Shown: piece by piece, positions 22,201 through 31,640 of the stretch
Numbering within the stretch: the first letter of the stretch is position 1
Layout of the letters: each line of letters begins with the position of its first letter
DNA from: Candidatus Kapaibacterium sp.
Lineage (GTDB): Bacteria; Bacteroidota; Ignavibacteria; Kapaibacteriales; UBA2268
Reading direction: 5' to 3'
Assembly (NCBI GenBank): GCA_026390695.1
Contig: JAPLFL010000128.1
Coordinates: forward strand, 62,001-126,000
Length of the DNA: 64,000 bases
Translations under genes and position numbers: made by a program
Notes under the pieces: generated by a model
Databases searched by the model: none
Seen by the model: only the letters and a program-made list of their open reading frames with translations
What the model was told of the DNA's origin: nothing

Positions 22201-22572
22201 AGAAAGTTCAAAATTGACTAAGGTTGTTTTGCCATCCCTTGTCTCTATTTTATTGCTTACCGTTTCGAATCCGATAAACTTAGCCTCTACAAAATATTCG
22301 CCGGCAGGTGCATCGAATGAAAATTCACCTTTTTCATCTGTGATGGCTCCTACTCTTAAACTTGAAACAACTACGGTGGCGCTTTTCAAAGGTTTCTTGG
22401 TTTCGGCATCGAAGACCTTTCCTTTAATAATTGCTTTATTAGCGGCTATACCAACCGTCGCAGTAAATAGAATCCCGAATATTAGAACGCAAAGAAAACT
22501 AATGGCTCCAATCCACATTTTTCTTCGATGATCACTTGTACGGGGTTTGTAATTTAATTGATCCATACCCAA
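19222..22572 (-). CDS. SusC/RagA family TonB-linked outer membrane protein
   Basis: CarboxypepD_reg-like N-domain ([20 protein letters not shown]), plug ([45 protein letters not shown]), [34 protein letters not shown]. Confidence 0.97.
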   Translation of the reverse strand: [1116 protein letters not shown]

Positions 22573-22892
22573 TCCTTATAATTAAACAAAACAAAAATAA
22601 TGCGATTTTTCGCAAGTTGAATTTCATAATTTATTTTTTGAACTGAATGGAATAGTAAAAAATTTACATATTTTCCTGTTATAATTATACAATTTCTCTG
22701 AAATTTGCTAAAATCATGTTCCAAACTAATTCTTAACTCAATTTTAACAAATCCTGAAGAATAAATTAAACAATAATTAATGACAATGCAAATTTAATTT
22801 GATTTTTAGCCTAATAATAAATTAATATTAATTTTTTTAGCTAATCAATTAAAATATTAATTGAAATATATCTAATCATTCATAAACAATAA

Positions 22893-22922
22893 TTGTTTGG
22901 AACCGGTTTTATCTTAATTTTG
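22893..22922 (+). promoter_or_regulatory. Putative Bacteroidota-type housekeeping promoter (TTG-N19-TAATTTTG)
   Basis: TTG at 22893-22895 and TAATTTTG at 22915-22922, 32 bp upstream of the M28 peptidase ATG. Matches the published TTG/TAnnTTTG arrangement. Confidence 0.5.
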
Positions 22923-22953
22923 TTAGATTATTAAGAAATGAATCCGGAGATTT

Positions 22954-24810
22954 ATGTTAAACACTTCTAAACTCATAACTGCAATTCAAATTGCAATTCT
23001 TCTTGTAACATTTTTTTCTTTGAATACACTCTATGCAACAAAAGAGCTTTCTCCAGTTGCAGAGCGAATTTTGGAGGATATCAAATTCTTATCGTCTGAT
23101 TCACTTCAGGGAAGATACCCAGGTACAATAGGGATACAGCAAGCAGCTGATTACATTAAAGCCAGTTTTGAGAAATCAGGGCTATTGCCGGTAAACGGGC
23201 AATGGTTTCAAGAATTTCAGGTTACCACCGCATTAAAGGTGGGGACAAAATCAGAGGTTTCCTTTGATATTCGAGTAGAAAAGCCAGGAGTTCCGATGGA
23301 ATTAATTAAACCTCAGAACATTAAATGGGAGTTAAATAAAGACTGGGTGCCACTTTCATTTAGTGATAACGGTAATTTCAAAGGTGAACTGGCTTTCGTG
23401 GGATATGGAATTAGTTCAAAAGAGTTGAAATATGATGATTACGAAGGAATAGATGTTAAGGATAAAATTGTTATAGTTTTAACCAGTTCACCCGAAGGAG
23501 AAAGCTCCAAGAGCGCCTTTATGAACTTTAACGGATTACGTTATAAGGCTACGAATGCAAGAGATCATGGTGCCAAAGGTATTATTTTCTTAAAAACTCA
23601 AGGAGATTCTTCTAATGTTTTTATACCGCTCGAATTTGACAGTATGGGGCGGAACTCCGGTATAGCAGCCATTCAAGCAAATAGAGTCTCTATTGCACGA
23701 TTTTTTCCGAAAACAGCTTTACTACTTCCTGTAGAAAGTGAAATCAATAAAAAAAAGCATCCTAAGAGCTTCATGATAAATAACAGTTCAGTTAACATTA
23801 ATACCGAATTATTGAATGATGATAAACCGACCTATAATGTTCTTGCTCTCGTAAAAGGCTCAGATCCAGTATTAGCAGACGATTTCATTGTTATAGGTGC
23901 GCATTACGATCATCTTGGCTGGGGTGGCCCATCTTCGCAATACAAGGGTAAACCCGCCATGATACATAACGGAGCTGATGATAATGCTTCAGGGACATCC
24001 GGAGTAATGGAATTAGCACGTAGAATCAGTAGGCAACCTTTAAAGAGAAGTGTATTGTTCATTTGCTTCAGTGGCGAAGAAATGGGCTTATTGGGATCTG
24101 CTTATTTCACAAATCATTCTCCGATTCCACTTGAAAAAATCACTTCAATGATTAATCTTGATATGATTGGCAGAATGAAAGATAATTCTGTTAATGTATT
24201 TGGAATTGGCACTGGTAGTTACTTTCAAAATTTACTCGATTCTCTTGCAATTAGTGATTCAATTAAAATTATAAAAGCTGCAGATGGTTTTGCTCCAACG
24301 GATCATTCTTCATTTTACGCAAAAAATTTGCCGGTGCTCTTCCTTTTTACCGGAATACATGCAGATTATCATCGCCCAAGTGATGATTGGGATAAAATCA
24401 ATGCAGAAGGCGAAAATACTGTGCTAAAGCTCACTGAGGATATTGTAAGGAGCATAGGTAACAGAACGAATAATCCAACTTTTATCAAAGTTATGACCGC
24501 TGATTCAAGTAACAAAGACATTAAAGATAAAGGCTATGGCGCTTGGTTGGGAATTATTCCTAATTTTGAAGAAAATCCTTATGGATGTAAGATATCAGGG
24601 TCAAGTGCGGGAAGTCCTGCTATGAAAGCAGGTTTAAAAGACAATGATATAATTATTAAAATCGGATCGAAAGATATAAAAAATCTCTATGACCTCACTT
24701 TTCAGCTTAGGGAGCACAAACCCGGAGATATTGTACCTATAACTTTGCTTCGTGGCAAGGATTATAAGGAAAAAGTGACTGTGGATGTGACTCTAAGTAA
24801 AAAGAAATAG
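22954..24810 (+). CDS. M28-family metallopeptidase with PA-like insert and C-terminal PDZ domain
   Basis: IGAHYDHLG, NGADDNASGTSGVMELAR, CFSGEEMGLLGSAYF, PTDHSSFY; C-terminal GSPAMKAGLKDNDIIIKIGSKDI PDZ. Confidence 0.95.
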   Translation: MLNTSKLITAIQIAILLVTFFSLNTLYATKELSPVAERILEDIKFLSSDSLQGRYPGTIGIQQAADYIKASFEKSGLLPVNGQWFQEFQVTTALKVGTKSEVSFDIRVEKPGVPMELIKPQNIKWELNKDWVPLSFSDNGNFKGELAFVGYGISSKELKYDDYEGIDVKDKIVIVLTSSPEGESSKSAFMNFNGLRYKATNARDHGAKGIIFLKTQGDSSNVFIPLEFDSMGRNSGIAAIQANRVSIARFFPKTALLLPVESEINKKKHPKSFMINNSSVNINTELLNDDKPTYNVLALVKGSDPVLADDFIVIGAHYDHLGWGGPSSQYKGKPAMIHNGADDNASGTSGVMELARRISRQPLKRSVLFICFSGEEMGLLGSAYFTNHSPIPLEKITSMINLDMIGRMKDNSVNVFGIGTGSYFQNLLDSLAISDSIKIIKAADGFAPTDHSSFYAKNLPVLFLFTGIHADYHRPSDDWDKINAEGENTVLKLTEDIVRSIGNRTNNPTFIKVMTADSSNKDIKDKGYGAWLGIIPNFEENPYGCKISGSSAGSPAMKAGLKDNDIIIKIGSKDIKNLYDLTFQLREHKPGDIVPITLLRGKDYKEKVTVDVTLSKKK

Positions 24811-24812
24811 AT

Positions 24813-26162
24813 TTGATTGCATTAATTAATCATTACAGAACATTAAGAAAAGAGTTCTGGCTGCTTAATCTAATCCAGATGATCGAACGACTTGCATTTT
24901 GGTCAATCTGGCTGGAATTACCTGTTTATATATCTCAGAAAGATTATGCTGGCGGTCTGCACTGGGAGCAATTATCCAAAGGGATAATATTTTTCGGATG
25001 GGCATTAGTACAGAATTTAACTCCAATTTTTCTTGGATATAAAATTGATAAATTCGGCTACAAAAATAGCATTCTCTCAGGACTCATCATTGTTATTATC
25101 GGTTACGGTGTTTTAGCTTATGTAAATAATTTTTATATCTTTCTTTTTGTGTGTATGATAATCGGCTTTGGCAGTGGAATCTTCAAGAATGCTCTCATGG
25201 CTTCCATTGCTGAATATTCCGATAACAGCTCCAACTCAACAATATGGCCAATTTATATTACATTAATTAATATTGCTGCATTGTTTGGACCGGCAGTAGC
25301 AGTTACTCTAACCAAAATATCATGGCATGCATTATTTATCGGATCTGCATTTATTCTTGCGATTAACTTAATACTTATCGGTTTTGTAAAATTCTCAAAA
25401 ACAAATAAAGAACTAATAAAAAAAGAAATAAAATCATTAAAATATTTGGACAGGAAGCTGCTGCTATTCTTATTATTAATGAGTGGGTTTACATTATGTT
25501 ATATGGAATTCTATGAATATTTATCAAATTACATATTAGATTGGTCAGATACGAGATCAATAGTTAAAATATTCAATTTACCTTCTCTCTTCACCTATCA
25601 GAGCTTAAGGGGATTAATGATCTCTTACGAATGGTTTTATAGTTTAAATACAATCGTCGTGATTATCATCGGCTTTATACTGTCAATGCAAAAAAGCATT
25701 AAATATTCAGTATTAAAAATCAGTATTGGAATGATCTTGGTATCAATGGGATTTATTTTTTTATCAATCACTAAAAGCTCTCTGGCACTGGTTTTTGGGA
25801 TAATTATCTATTCAATAGGTGAGATAATAGTAAATTCCAAATTTCCACAATATATCAATGAGATTGCACCCAAAGGAAAAAAAGCAGCCTTCATGGGATT
25901 GATGAGTATCCCTTGGACAATAGGACTCGCCGGTGGTGGGCTCATCGGGTCATATCTTTTCAAACATTTGTCTGAAAAATCTTATTTATTAGAATCATAT
26001 ACACAATTAAATCAGATAAATTTGGAATCTTTTAAACTAAAATTCTCAGATATTGAAATAGTGAATATTTTACAAAATCAATTTTTTCCTGGTTCATTTT
26101 GGTTGATTTTCGCTTCGCTTGGTATATTTTTTGCTATTTTTTTATATGTTAAGTTTAAATGA
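24813..26162 (+). CDS. Major facilitator superfamily transporter
   Basis: About 12 hydrophobic segments; GFGSGIFKNALMASIAEYSD; probable TTG start 2 bp after the peptidase stop. Confidence 0.8.
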   Translation: MIALINHYRTLRKEFWLLNLIQMIERLAFWSIWLELPVYISQKDYAGGLHWEQLSKGIIFFGWALVQNLTPIFLGYKIDKFGYKNSILSGLIIVIIGYGVLAYVNNFYIFLFVCMIIGFGSGIFKNALMASIAEYSDNSSNSTIWPIYITLINIAALFGPAVAVTLTKISWHALFIGSAFILAINLILIGFVKFSKTNKELIKKEIKSLKYLDRKLLLFLLLMSGFTLCYMEFYEYLSNYILDWSDTRSIVKIFNLPSLFTYQSLRGLMISYEWFYSLNTIVVIIIGFILSMQKSIKYSVLKISIGMILVSMGFIFLSITKSSLALVFGIIIYSIGEIIVNSKFPQYINEIAPKGKKAAFMGLMSIPWTIGLAGGGLIGSYLFKHLSEKSYLLESYTQLNQINLESFKLKFSDIEIVNILQNQFFPGSFWLIFASLGIFFAIFLYVKFK

Positions 26163-26223
26163 TTAGTAATAAAATTAATAAAATGATTAAATTTGATAAA
26201 TTAAGTAGTACAAAAGGTGAAAC

Positions 26224-26529
26224 ATGAAACTTCCCGAAGATGCCTTTGTTTTAGAATTGTTACCTGAGTTTATAGACCAGTGGTTAATTGATATTGATGA
26301 GCAGTATGATGAATTAATAAACACTAAGAATGATGCCGATTTATATAGATTAGCACACACTCTGAAGGGTTCGTGCCTGCAATTCAGTTTAGATGATATT
26401 GCCGCATTAGGTATTCAACTTCAAGGAATTTCCAAAGCATTGTCTTGGGATGAAGCCATAGAAATGAAATCCAAATTAGTTAATAAATTTAAAGAAGCAA
26501 GAGAATTCATAACTTCTTTAGGTATGTAA
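26224..26529 (+). CDS. Stand-alone Hpt (histidine phosphotransfer) domain protein
   Basis: RLAHTLKGSCLQFSLDDIAALGIQLQGI matches the Hpt phospho-His motif (AHxLKG). Confidence 0.85.
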   Translation: MKLPEDAFVLELLPEFIDQWLIDIDEQYDELINTKNDADLYRLAHTLKGSCLQFSLDDIAALGIQLQGISKALSWDEAIEMKSKLVNKFKEAREFITSLGM

Positions 26530-26547
26530 AAACATTCAGGAAATAAA

Positions 26548-27030
26548 ATGAAAAAGTTGAGTTTCTTAGTATTTTTTTTCTTTTTGACTGTGACTGCATT
26601 TTCTCAAATCAGAGTTACAGTAATTCCTTTTATTAATACTTCAGGGAACATGAAGTTTAATAAATTCAACCTTATGCTTCAAGATTCACTCCAGAAGTCA
26701 TTTATAGCAAAATTTAACGGGACAGAAAAGACTGTCTTCGTTCCATTTGATTCGGTTGAGGCCGTGCTAACAGGCATGAACGTAGATCCTTCCAATCCTC
26801 AGTATCTTTCTGATATGTGGAAGGCCATTAAAAAGTTGAATATTCAAAAAGTTGTGAGTGGCGATTTTAATTATGAGGCAGATAAATTTCTTATTAATGC
26901 ATCAATTATCAAAGTATCCTCAAAATTACCTGACAACATTTTCAAAGTTCAGGATTTATTTTACAACGAAGATAAAATTTTCGACTGTATTAAAGTGATT
27001 GTTGACGGACTCAGTGGTTCATTTCAATAA
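26548..27030 (+). CDS. Secreted hypothetical protein
   Basis: Signal peptide MKKLSFLVFFFFLTVTAFSQ; RVTVIPFINTSG... resembles CsgG/TolB-like N-terminal folds but this is not certain. Confidence 0.65.
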   Translation: MKKLSFLVFFFFLTVTAFSQIRVTVIPFINTSGNMKFNKFNLMLQDSLQKSFIAKFNGTEKTVFVPFDSVEAVLTGMNVDPSNPQYLSDMWKAIKKLNIQKVVSGDFNYEADKFLINASIIKVSSKLPDNIFKVQDLFYNEDKIFDCIKVIVDGLSGSFQ

Positions 27031-27059
27031 ATGAATCTAATTATGAATCGTTTAGACTA

Positions 27060-27392
27060 TTATTTTTGAACCGGCGATTTACTTGTATCGGGAATTGCTT
27101 TTTTTAACATTTTAATTTGCTCTATGGTATGTTGCCTGAGTGAATCAAGTTGACTAACAAAATGCTCTGAATTTGAAGAGTAATACTTAAAATTCTTATA
27201 AAATTCTTCAACTGTAAACCCGCTGTCAGTCAATAGTTTCTTAACTTGAACATTCGCTATTTCAGGAACAAGTGTTTTTTCACGAATCACTAATACTTCA
27301 CGATAAGTGTTAAGAAATTTTTCCTCATCTTTTTTACTTGGTGAACAAGCAGAAAAAATCCCAATTAAAATAATCCAAAAAATATTTTTCAA
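27060..27392 (-). CDS. Lipoprotein, DUF4296-like
   Basis: Lipobox IGIFSACS; short helical 110-aa protein upstream of cyclophilin. Confidence 0.55.
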   Translation of the reverse strand: MKNIFWIILIGIFSACSPSKKDEEKFLNTYREVLVIREKTLVPEIANVQVKKLLTDSGFTVEEFYKNFKYYSSNSEHFVSQLDSLRQHTIEQIKMLKKAIPDTSKSPVQK

Positions 27393-27408
27393 ATTTTCAC
27401 CGAATTAA

Positions 27409-28089
27409 TTATTTAAAATTTATAATACGAGCATTGATGATTTTAATCGGTATCTTAGGAAGTCCATCATATTTTCCTCTCTCTGATGGAATTACTTCAA
27501 CATCACAAATCTGGTCTAACACGTCAATTCCCGAAATTACACGACCAAATATGGTATAATTATGGTCAATATACATGGCATCTTCCAAGCAGAAAAAGAA
27601 TTGACTTTTATTTGAATTTTTACCTGAATTAGCCATGGCAACGGTCCCTTTTATATATCCCTCGCGGAATAGAGCTGAGTTCTCATTAATTTCATCAGCA
27701 AATTCATGGCCATAAATACTCTCACCGCCATATCCCCAGTTTTTTTCATTATTTTTATCCCTCGTAAATCCATCTCCCGTTTGAATAATGAAATCACGTG
27801 CTACTCGATGAATCAAAACTCCATTATAATAATTTCTTTTTACAAGACCTAAAAAATTATCTACTGTAATCGGCGCATCATTGCCATATAAGCCAATTTT
27901 CAATATTCCTTTGCTTGTTATTAATTCCACAAAATCTGTAATTATCGTTGAATCAATTACAAAAATCGGTTCTTTTAAAGAAGGATTTATTTTCTCTTTG
28001 ATTGATGGGATAATTATCGTTTTCTGATCTTTATCACAAAAGCATAAGACGAATGAAAATAGAATTAAAATAACTAAATATTTATACAT
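27409..28089 (-). CDS. Peptidyl-prolyl cis-trans isomerase (cyclophilin type), lipoprotein-like
   Basis: YYNGVLIHRVARDFIIQTGDG, GTVAMANSGKNSNKSQFFF, HNYTIFGRVISGIDVLDQI. Confidence 0.95.
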   Translation of the reverse strand: MYKYLVILILFSFVLCFCDKDQKTIIIPSIKEKINPSLKEPIFVIDSTIITDFVELITSKGILKIGLYGNDAPITVDNFLGLVKRNYYNGVLIHRVARDFIIQTGDGFTRDKNNEKNWGYGGESIYGHEFADEINENSALFREGYIKGTVAMANSGKNSNKSQFFFCLEDAMYIDHNYTIFGRVISGIDVLDQICDVEVIPSERGKYDGLPKIPIKIINARIINFK

Positions 28090-28934
28090 TATATGATCTT
28101 ATAAATTAGTCCAAGAGCAATGATACCAAGAAGAACTCTATAAATTACAAAAATATAATTGGAATGATTTTTCAGATAAAACAATAAATATTTTATGGCA
28201 AAAAAACCACTTATCGCGGCTACAGCGGTTGCAACGGAATATACGATATAAGTATTTGTATTCATAAATTTAATACTTTGATAAAATTCAAGAATAGCAG
28301 CGGCAAATACCGATGGAATACCCAATAAAAATGAAAAGCGGGCACTTGATTCGCGGTTTAGTCCTAAAAACAAACCGGCAGTCATTGTCGTTCCGGAACG
28401 AGATGCGCCCGGAAATAAAGCAAAACACTGACTAATACCAATGATAACTGAGTCCCATAGCGATAATTTGCTTAAATCACGTTTTAATTTAGCAGATTTT
28501 TCAGAAAAACCCAATAATAAACCAAATATGATAGCCATCCATGAAATTGAAATAATATCTTTCGTAATGCTGCTTTCAATCAGCTTTTTGAAGATAAATC
28601 CAATGGTAAAAATCGGTACGGAACCCAAAAATATATACCAAAACATTTTGGAATCACTTGACTGCATTTTAATCTTCTTAATTTTATTAATACCAAAATT
28701 ATCGTGTAAAAATGCTCTGATTATTTTATCCAGATCAGTTCTAAAATAGTAAAGAACTGCTATCAGAGTGCCCAATTGTATTACTGCTATAAAAGATGTC
28801 CACTGCTCAGGATGGTTTTTGTCGATCATTCCCAGTAGTGTGCCGATATAAGTTAAATGCGCTGTGCTGCTTATCGGTAAAAACTCAGAAATTCCCTGAA
28901 CCAATCCAATGATTATTGCGTTTATAATTGTCAT
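28089..28934 (-). CDS. uppP: Undecaprenyl-diphosphatase
   Basis: GLVQGISEFLPISSTAHL and ALFPGASRSGTTM signature motifs. Confidence 0.96.
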   Translation of the reverse strand: MTIINAIIIGLVQGISEFLPISSTAHLTYIGTLLGMIDKNHPEQWTSFIAVIQLGTLIAVLYYFRTDLDKIIRAFLHDNFGINKIKKIKMQSSDSKMFWYIFLGSVPIFTIGFIFKKLIESSITKDIISISWMAIIFGLLLGFSEKSAKLKRDLSKLSLWDSVIIGISQCFALFPGASRSGTTMTAGLFLGLNRESSARFSFLLGIPSVFAAAILEFYQSIKFMNTNTYIVYSVATAVAAISGFFAIKYLLFYLKNHSNYIFVIYRVLLGIIALGLIYKII

Positions 28935-29221
28935 TTACATTCCTTTTTTGAAATACAAAAATATTCTATAAATAGTTGAATTACAATTATGATTTTTTCA
29001 TCTATTGCTAATTTTTTATTTGCTTAAGTAATATTTTTTCTGCAATTTGGAATTGGGGGGATTACAAAATGTTCAAAATATCTTATTCTTATGTAAATAC
29101 ATGAGCTATTGCTAATTGATTCGTTCCGAAGAAATTGATAAAAGATTATTCGGATTGAATTTTTTCTATTTCGAACATTTGCTAATTAAATTTGATTTTA
29201 AAATTTAACTTATGATAAATC

Positions 29222-31633
29222 ATGGCAAATAAAAAAATTGAAATTGGAAAATTATTTGTTCCAAATGACGCGTTCGCTATACTAATTGTACTAATTGGAT
29301 TATTTATAGCAATTTTTCTCGATGAAACTGCAATTCGTTTGATTGGAGGATCAGTAGCGATTCTTGGAGCATTAGCTCTATTTATGTTTATTCAACAGAG
29401 AATAGCTGACGATGTTGAAATAAAAACACCTCAAGATATGCCGCCACCCCCAAATTTTTCTATCACTGTGAGGAAAGATACAAGCGCCAAAAGACAGGTT
29501 ATCAGTAATTTTGATTCCTATTTCGGATCGGAATCCGATCTAAATCTTTTACCAAAAGATCCGCCACAGAAGGACTTTATGCGTACCGACGAAGGATTTA
29601 AAATCATTAGAAGAGATAAAAACCTTGCAACTTCTAAATTAAAACCTGAGCATGATAATAAAAAAGCAGTCGAGCAATTAGAACTAAATAAAATTAAAAT
29701 TATCGAACGCAGATCATCACAAAAGGAAGACCAGCCAGTAGAGTCAGTCACTGAAAATGTTGTTACCAATAATTCTGAAATTGAACAACATGATTTAGTA
29801 AATAATATGGATTTAAAAGATGAACTTTTAAACTCATTTTCTTCAGAACACACTGTAGAACAGCCTTCCGAAGATAATTTGTTTAGTTCATCAAATATTA
29901 TTCCAACTGAAAATGGAAGCGACGACCAAATAATTGAGACTGATTCGCAGCCCCAGATGCAAGAGCCCAAAGATAATCTCCAGGATAATACAATTGACAA
30001 ATCGGAATTAATCTTAAATGAAATTCAAGAGTCAGTCCAAGTAATTCCTCATATTATTCAATCTGAAAAAATAAAAATAAATGAGATTGAGAGCAGCAAA
30101 TCAGACTATAAAAAGAAAATTTGCGATGTACCTCAATCTATGATTGCAGAGGAATTACCTTTCCTTAGTGAAGAACCCAAAAAAGAACTTGAGTACTTTC
30201 TTGCCCGTGTTCTCATGGGCATACGATCAATCATCAAAGTCAGAACAGCAGCCTTCATTCTTGTTAATATTGAAAAACAGCAGTTAAGACTTGAATCATT
30301 TGTGAGTGATATTGAAGATGCAGTATGTGCTAAACTAAGATTTAATTTAGGTAATGACGTCATAAGCCAGATTATTATTCACGGACAGCCTGAAATTCTT
30401 ACTGAAATCAATCCAGTAGCCGAGCTTGATCTGATTCCATATTATAAAGTTTCCGTATCAACTTCTTCTTTTGTTGGAGTTCCGGTGTTTTATAAAAGCT
30501 CAGTAATTGGCGTTCTATGCACCGATACAGACATTGTGGATGCTTTCGATTCATATACGGTTAGCTTTTTAGGGCATTTTACTAAATTAATATCTGCAAT
30601 GATACATAGCTACTCCGAAAAGTTCGATCTACTGCAAGCTTCAAAGACTTTGAACGCAATAAATTATTTCCGTTCAATGATTCTAAGCCCTGATATTAAC
30701 GTTGACAGCATTATCGAATCAATAGTTGATACAGTAAGTAATATAGTCGATTATTCTACAGTAGGACTGTGTGTTTTCGATAACGAGATGAATGATTGGG
30801 CAGTGAAAGCATTAAGAACAAAAGAAAATATTAGTAAAGTTATATTCGAAACGCCTGTTGATTTAAATAGTTGTTTGCTCGGTAAAACGATAATGACAGG
30901 TGAATCCATTTTGACTTCGATCGCATCAGGCTACTGCCGTGCGCATTTTGAGGAATTATCCAAAAGCGATGGAACTTTTGTTTCTGTTCCTCTACGCTCT
31001 GGATCGAGTATTTTTGGTGCAATCTATCTTGAAGCCACAGCCAATCAGGTTATTACAGAAAATGATCTTCATACTCTCGAAACATTAGGTGAACATGCCG
31101 GTTTAAGCATCGAACGTATGAATATGATCAGCGAATTTCAAAACTCTGCAATTTATGATTCGGCTTTAGGAGCCTTGAATGAGCCAGCTTTCTACTCAAG
31201 AATGGAAGAAGAATTTGTTCGTAGTTCGGATTTTAAAATACCAATTACATTACTTCTTTTTAAGATAGACAAATATCAATCACTTGACCCAAGTATTTAC
31301 CGCGACAGGAGCGATCGTATGAAGCGTCATGTTCTTGAAATCATTCATAAATATTTAAAACCGTATGATTTTATCGGCGATTGTGGAGATGAAAAGCTGG
31401 GATTGGTTCTGATTGGAATGAAGCTTGAGAAAGCCCAGATTTTTGCAAAAAAATTAAGACAGGAAATTGCAAGTTTACCCCTTCATTTTGAAAATCGTTC
31501 CTTTTCTGTAACTGTGAGTGTAGGTATTGCAGAAAGTTCAAAGGCTGACTCAGCGCATATTTTGAGTGAACATGCTGAAAAAGTTCTTCAAATTTCGATG
31601 GAAAGAACAAACTGGGTAACTGCTTTTTCTTAA
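29222..31633 (+). CDS. Membrane-anchored tandem-GAF protein with degenerate GGDEF-like C-terminal domain
   Basis: N-terminal TM pair, long acidic linker, two GAF-like segments (VSVSTSSFVGVPVFYKSSVIGVLCTD; FVSVPLRSGSSIFGAIYLEA), C-terminal ITLLLFKIDKY...GDCGDEKLGLVLIG...VTVSVGIAESS. Confidence 0.8.
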   Translation: MANKKIEIGKLFVPNDAFAILIVLIGLFIAIFLDETAIRLIGGSVAILGALALFMFIQQRIADDVEIKTPQDMPPPPNFSITVRKDTSAKRQVISNFDSYFGSESDLNLLPKDPPQKDFMRTDEGFKIIRRDKNLATSKLKPEHDNKKAVEQLELNKIKIIERRSSQKEDQPVESVTENVVTNNSEIEQHDLVNNMDLKDELLNSFSSEHTVEQPSEDNLFSSSNIIPTENGSDDQIIETDSQPQMQEPKDNLQDNTIDKSELILNEIQESVQVIPHIIQSEKIKINEIESSKSDYKKKICDVPQSMIAEELPFLSEEPKKELEYFLARVLMGIRSIIKVRTAAFILVNIEKQQLRLESFVSDIEDAVCAKLRFNLGNDVISQIIIHGQPEILTEINPVAELDLIPYYKVSVSTSSFVGVPVFYKSSVIGVLCTDTDIVDAFDSYTVSFLGHFTKLISAMIHSYSEKFDLLQASKTLNAINYFRSMILSPDINVDSIIESIVDTVSNIVDYSTVGLCVFDNEMNDWAVKALRTKENISKVIFETPVDLNSCLLGKTIMTGESILTSIASGYCRAHFEELSKSDGTFVSVPLRSGSSIFGAIYLEATANQVITENDLHTLETLGEHAGLSIERMNMISEFQNSAIYDSALGALNEPAFYSRMEEEFVRSSDFKIPITLLLFKIDKYQSLDPSIYRDRSDRMKRHVLEIIHKYLKPYDFIGDCGDEKLGLVLIGMKLEKAQIFAKKLRQEIASLPLHFENRSFSVTVSVGIAESSKADSAHILSEHAEKVLQISMERTNWVTAFS

Positions 31634-31640
31634 AAATATT

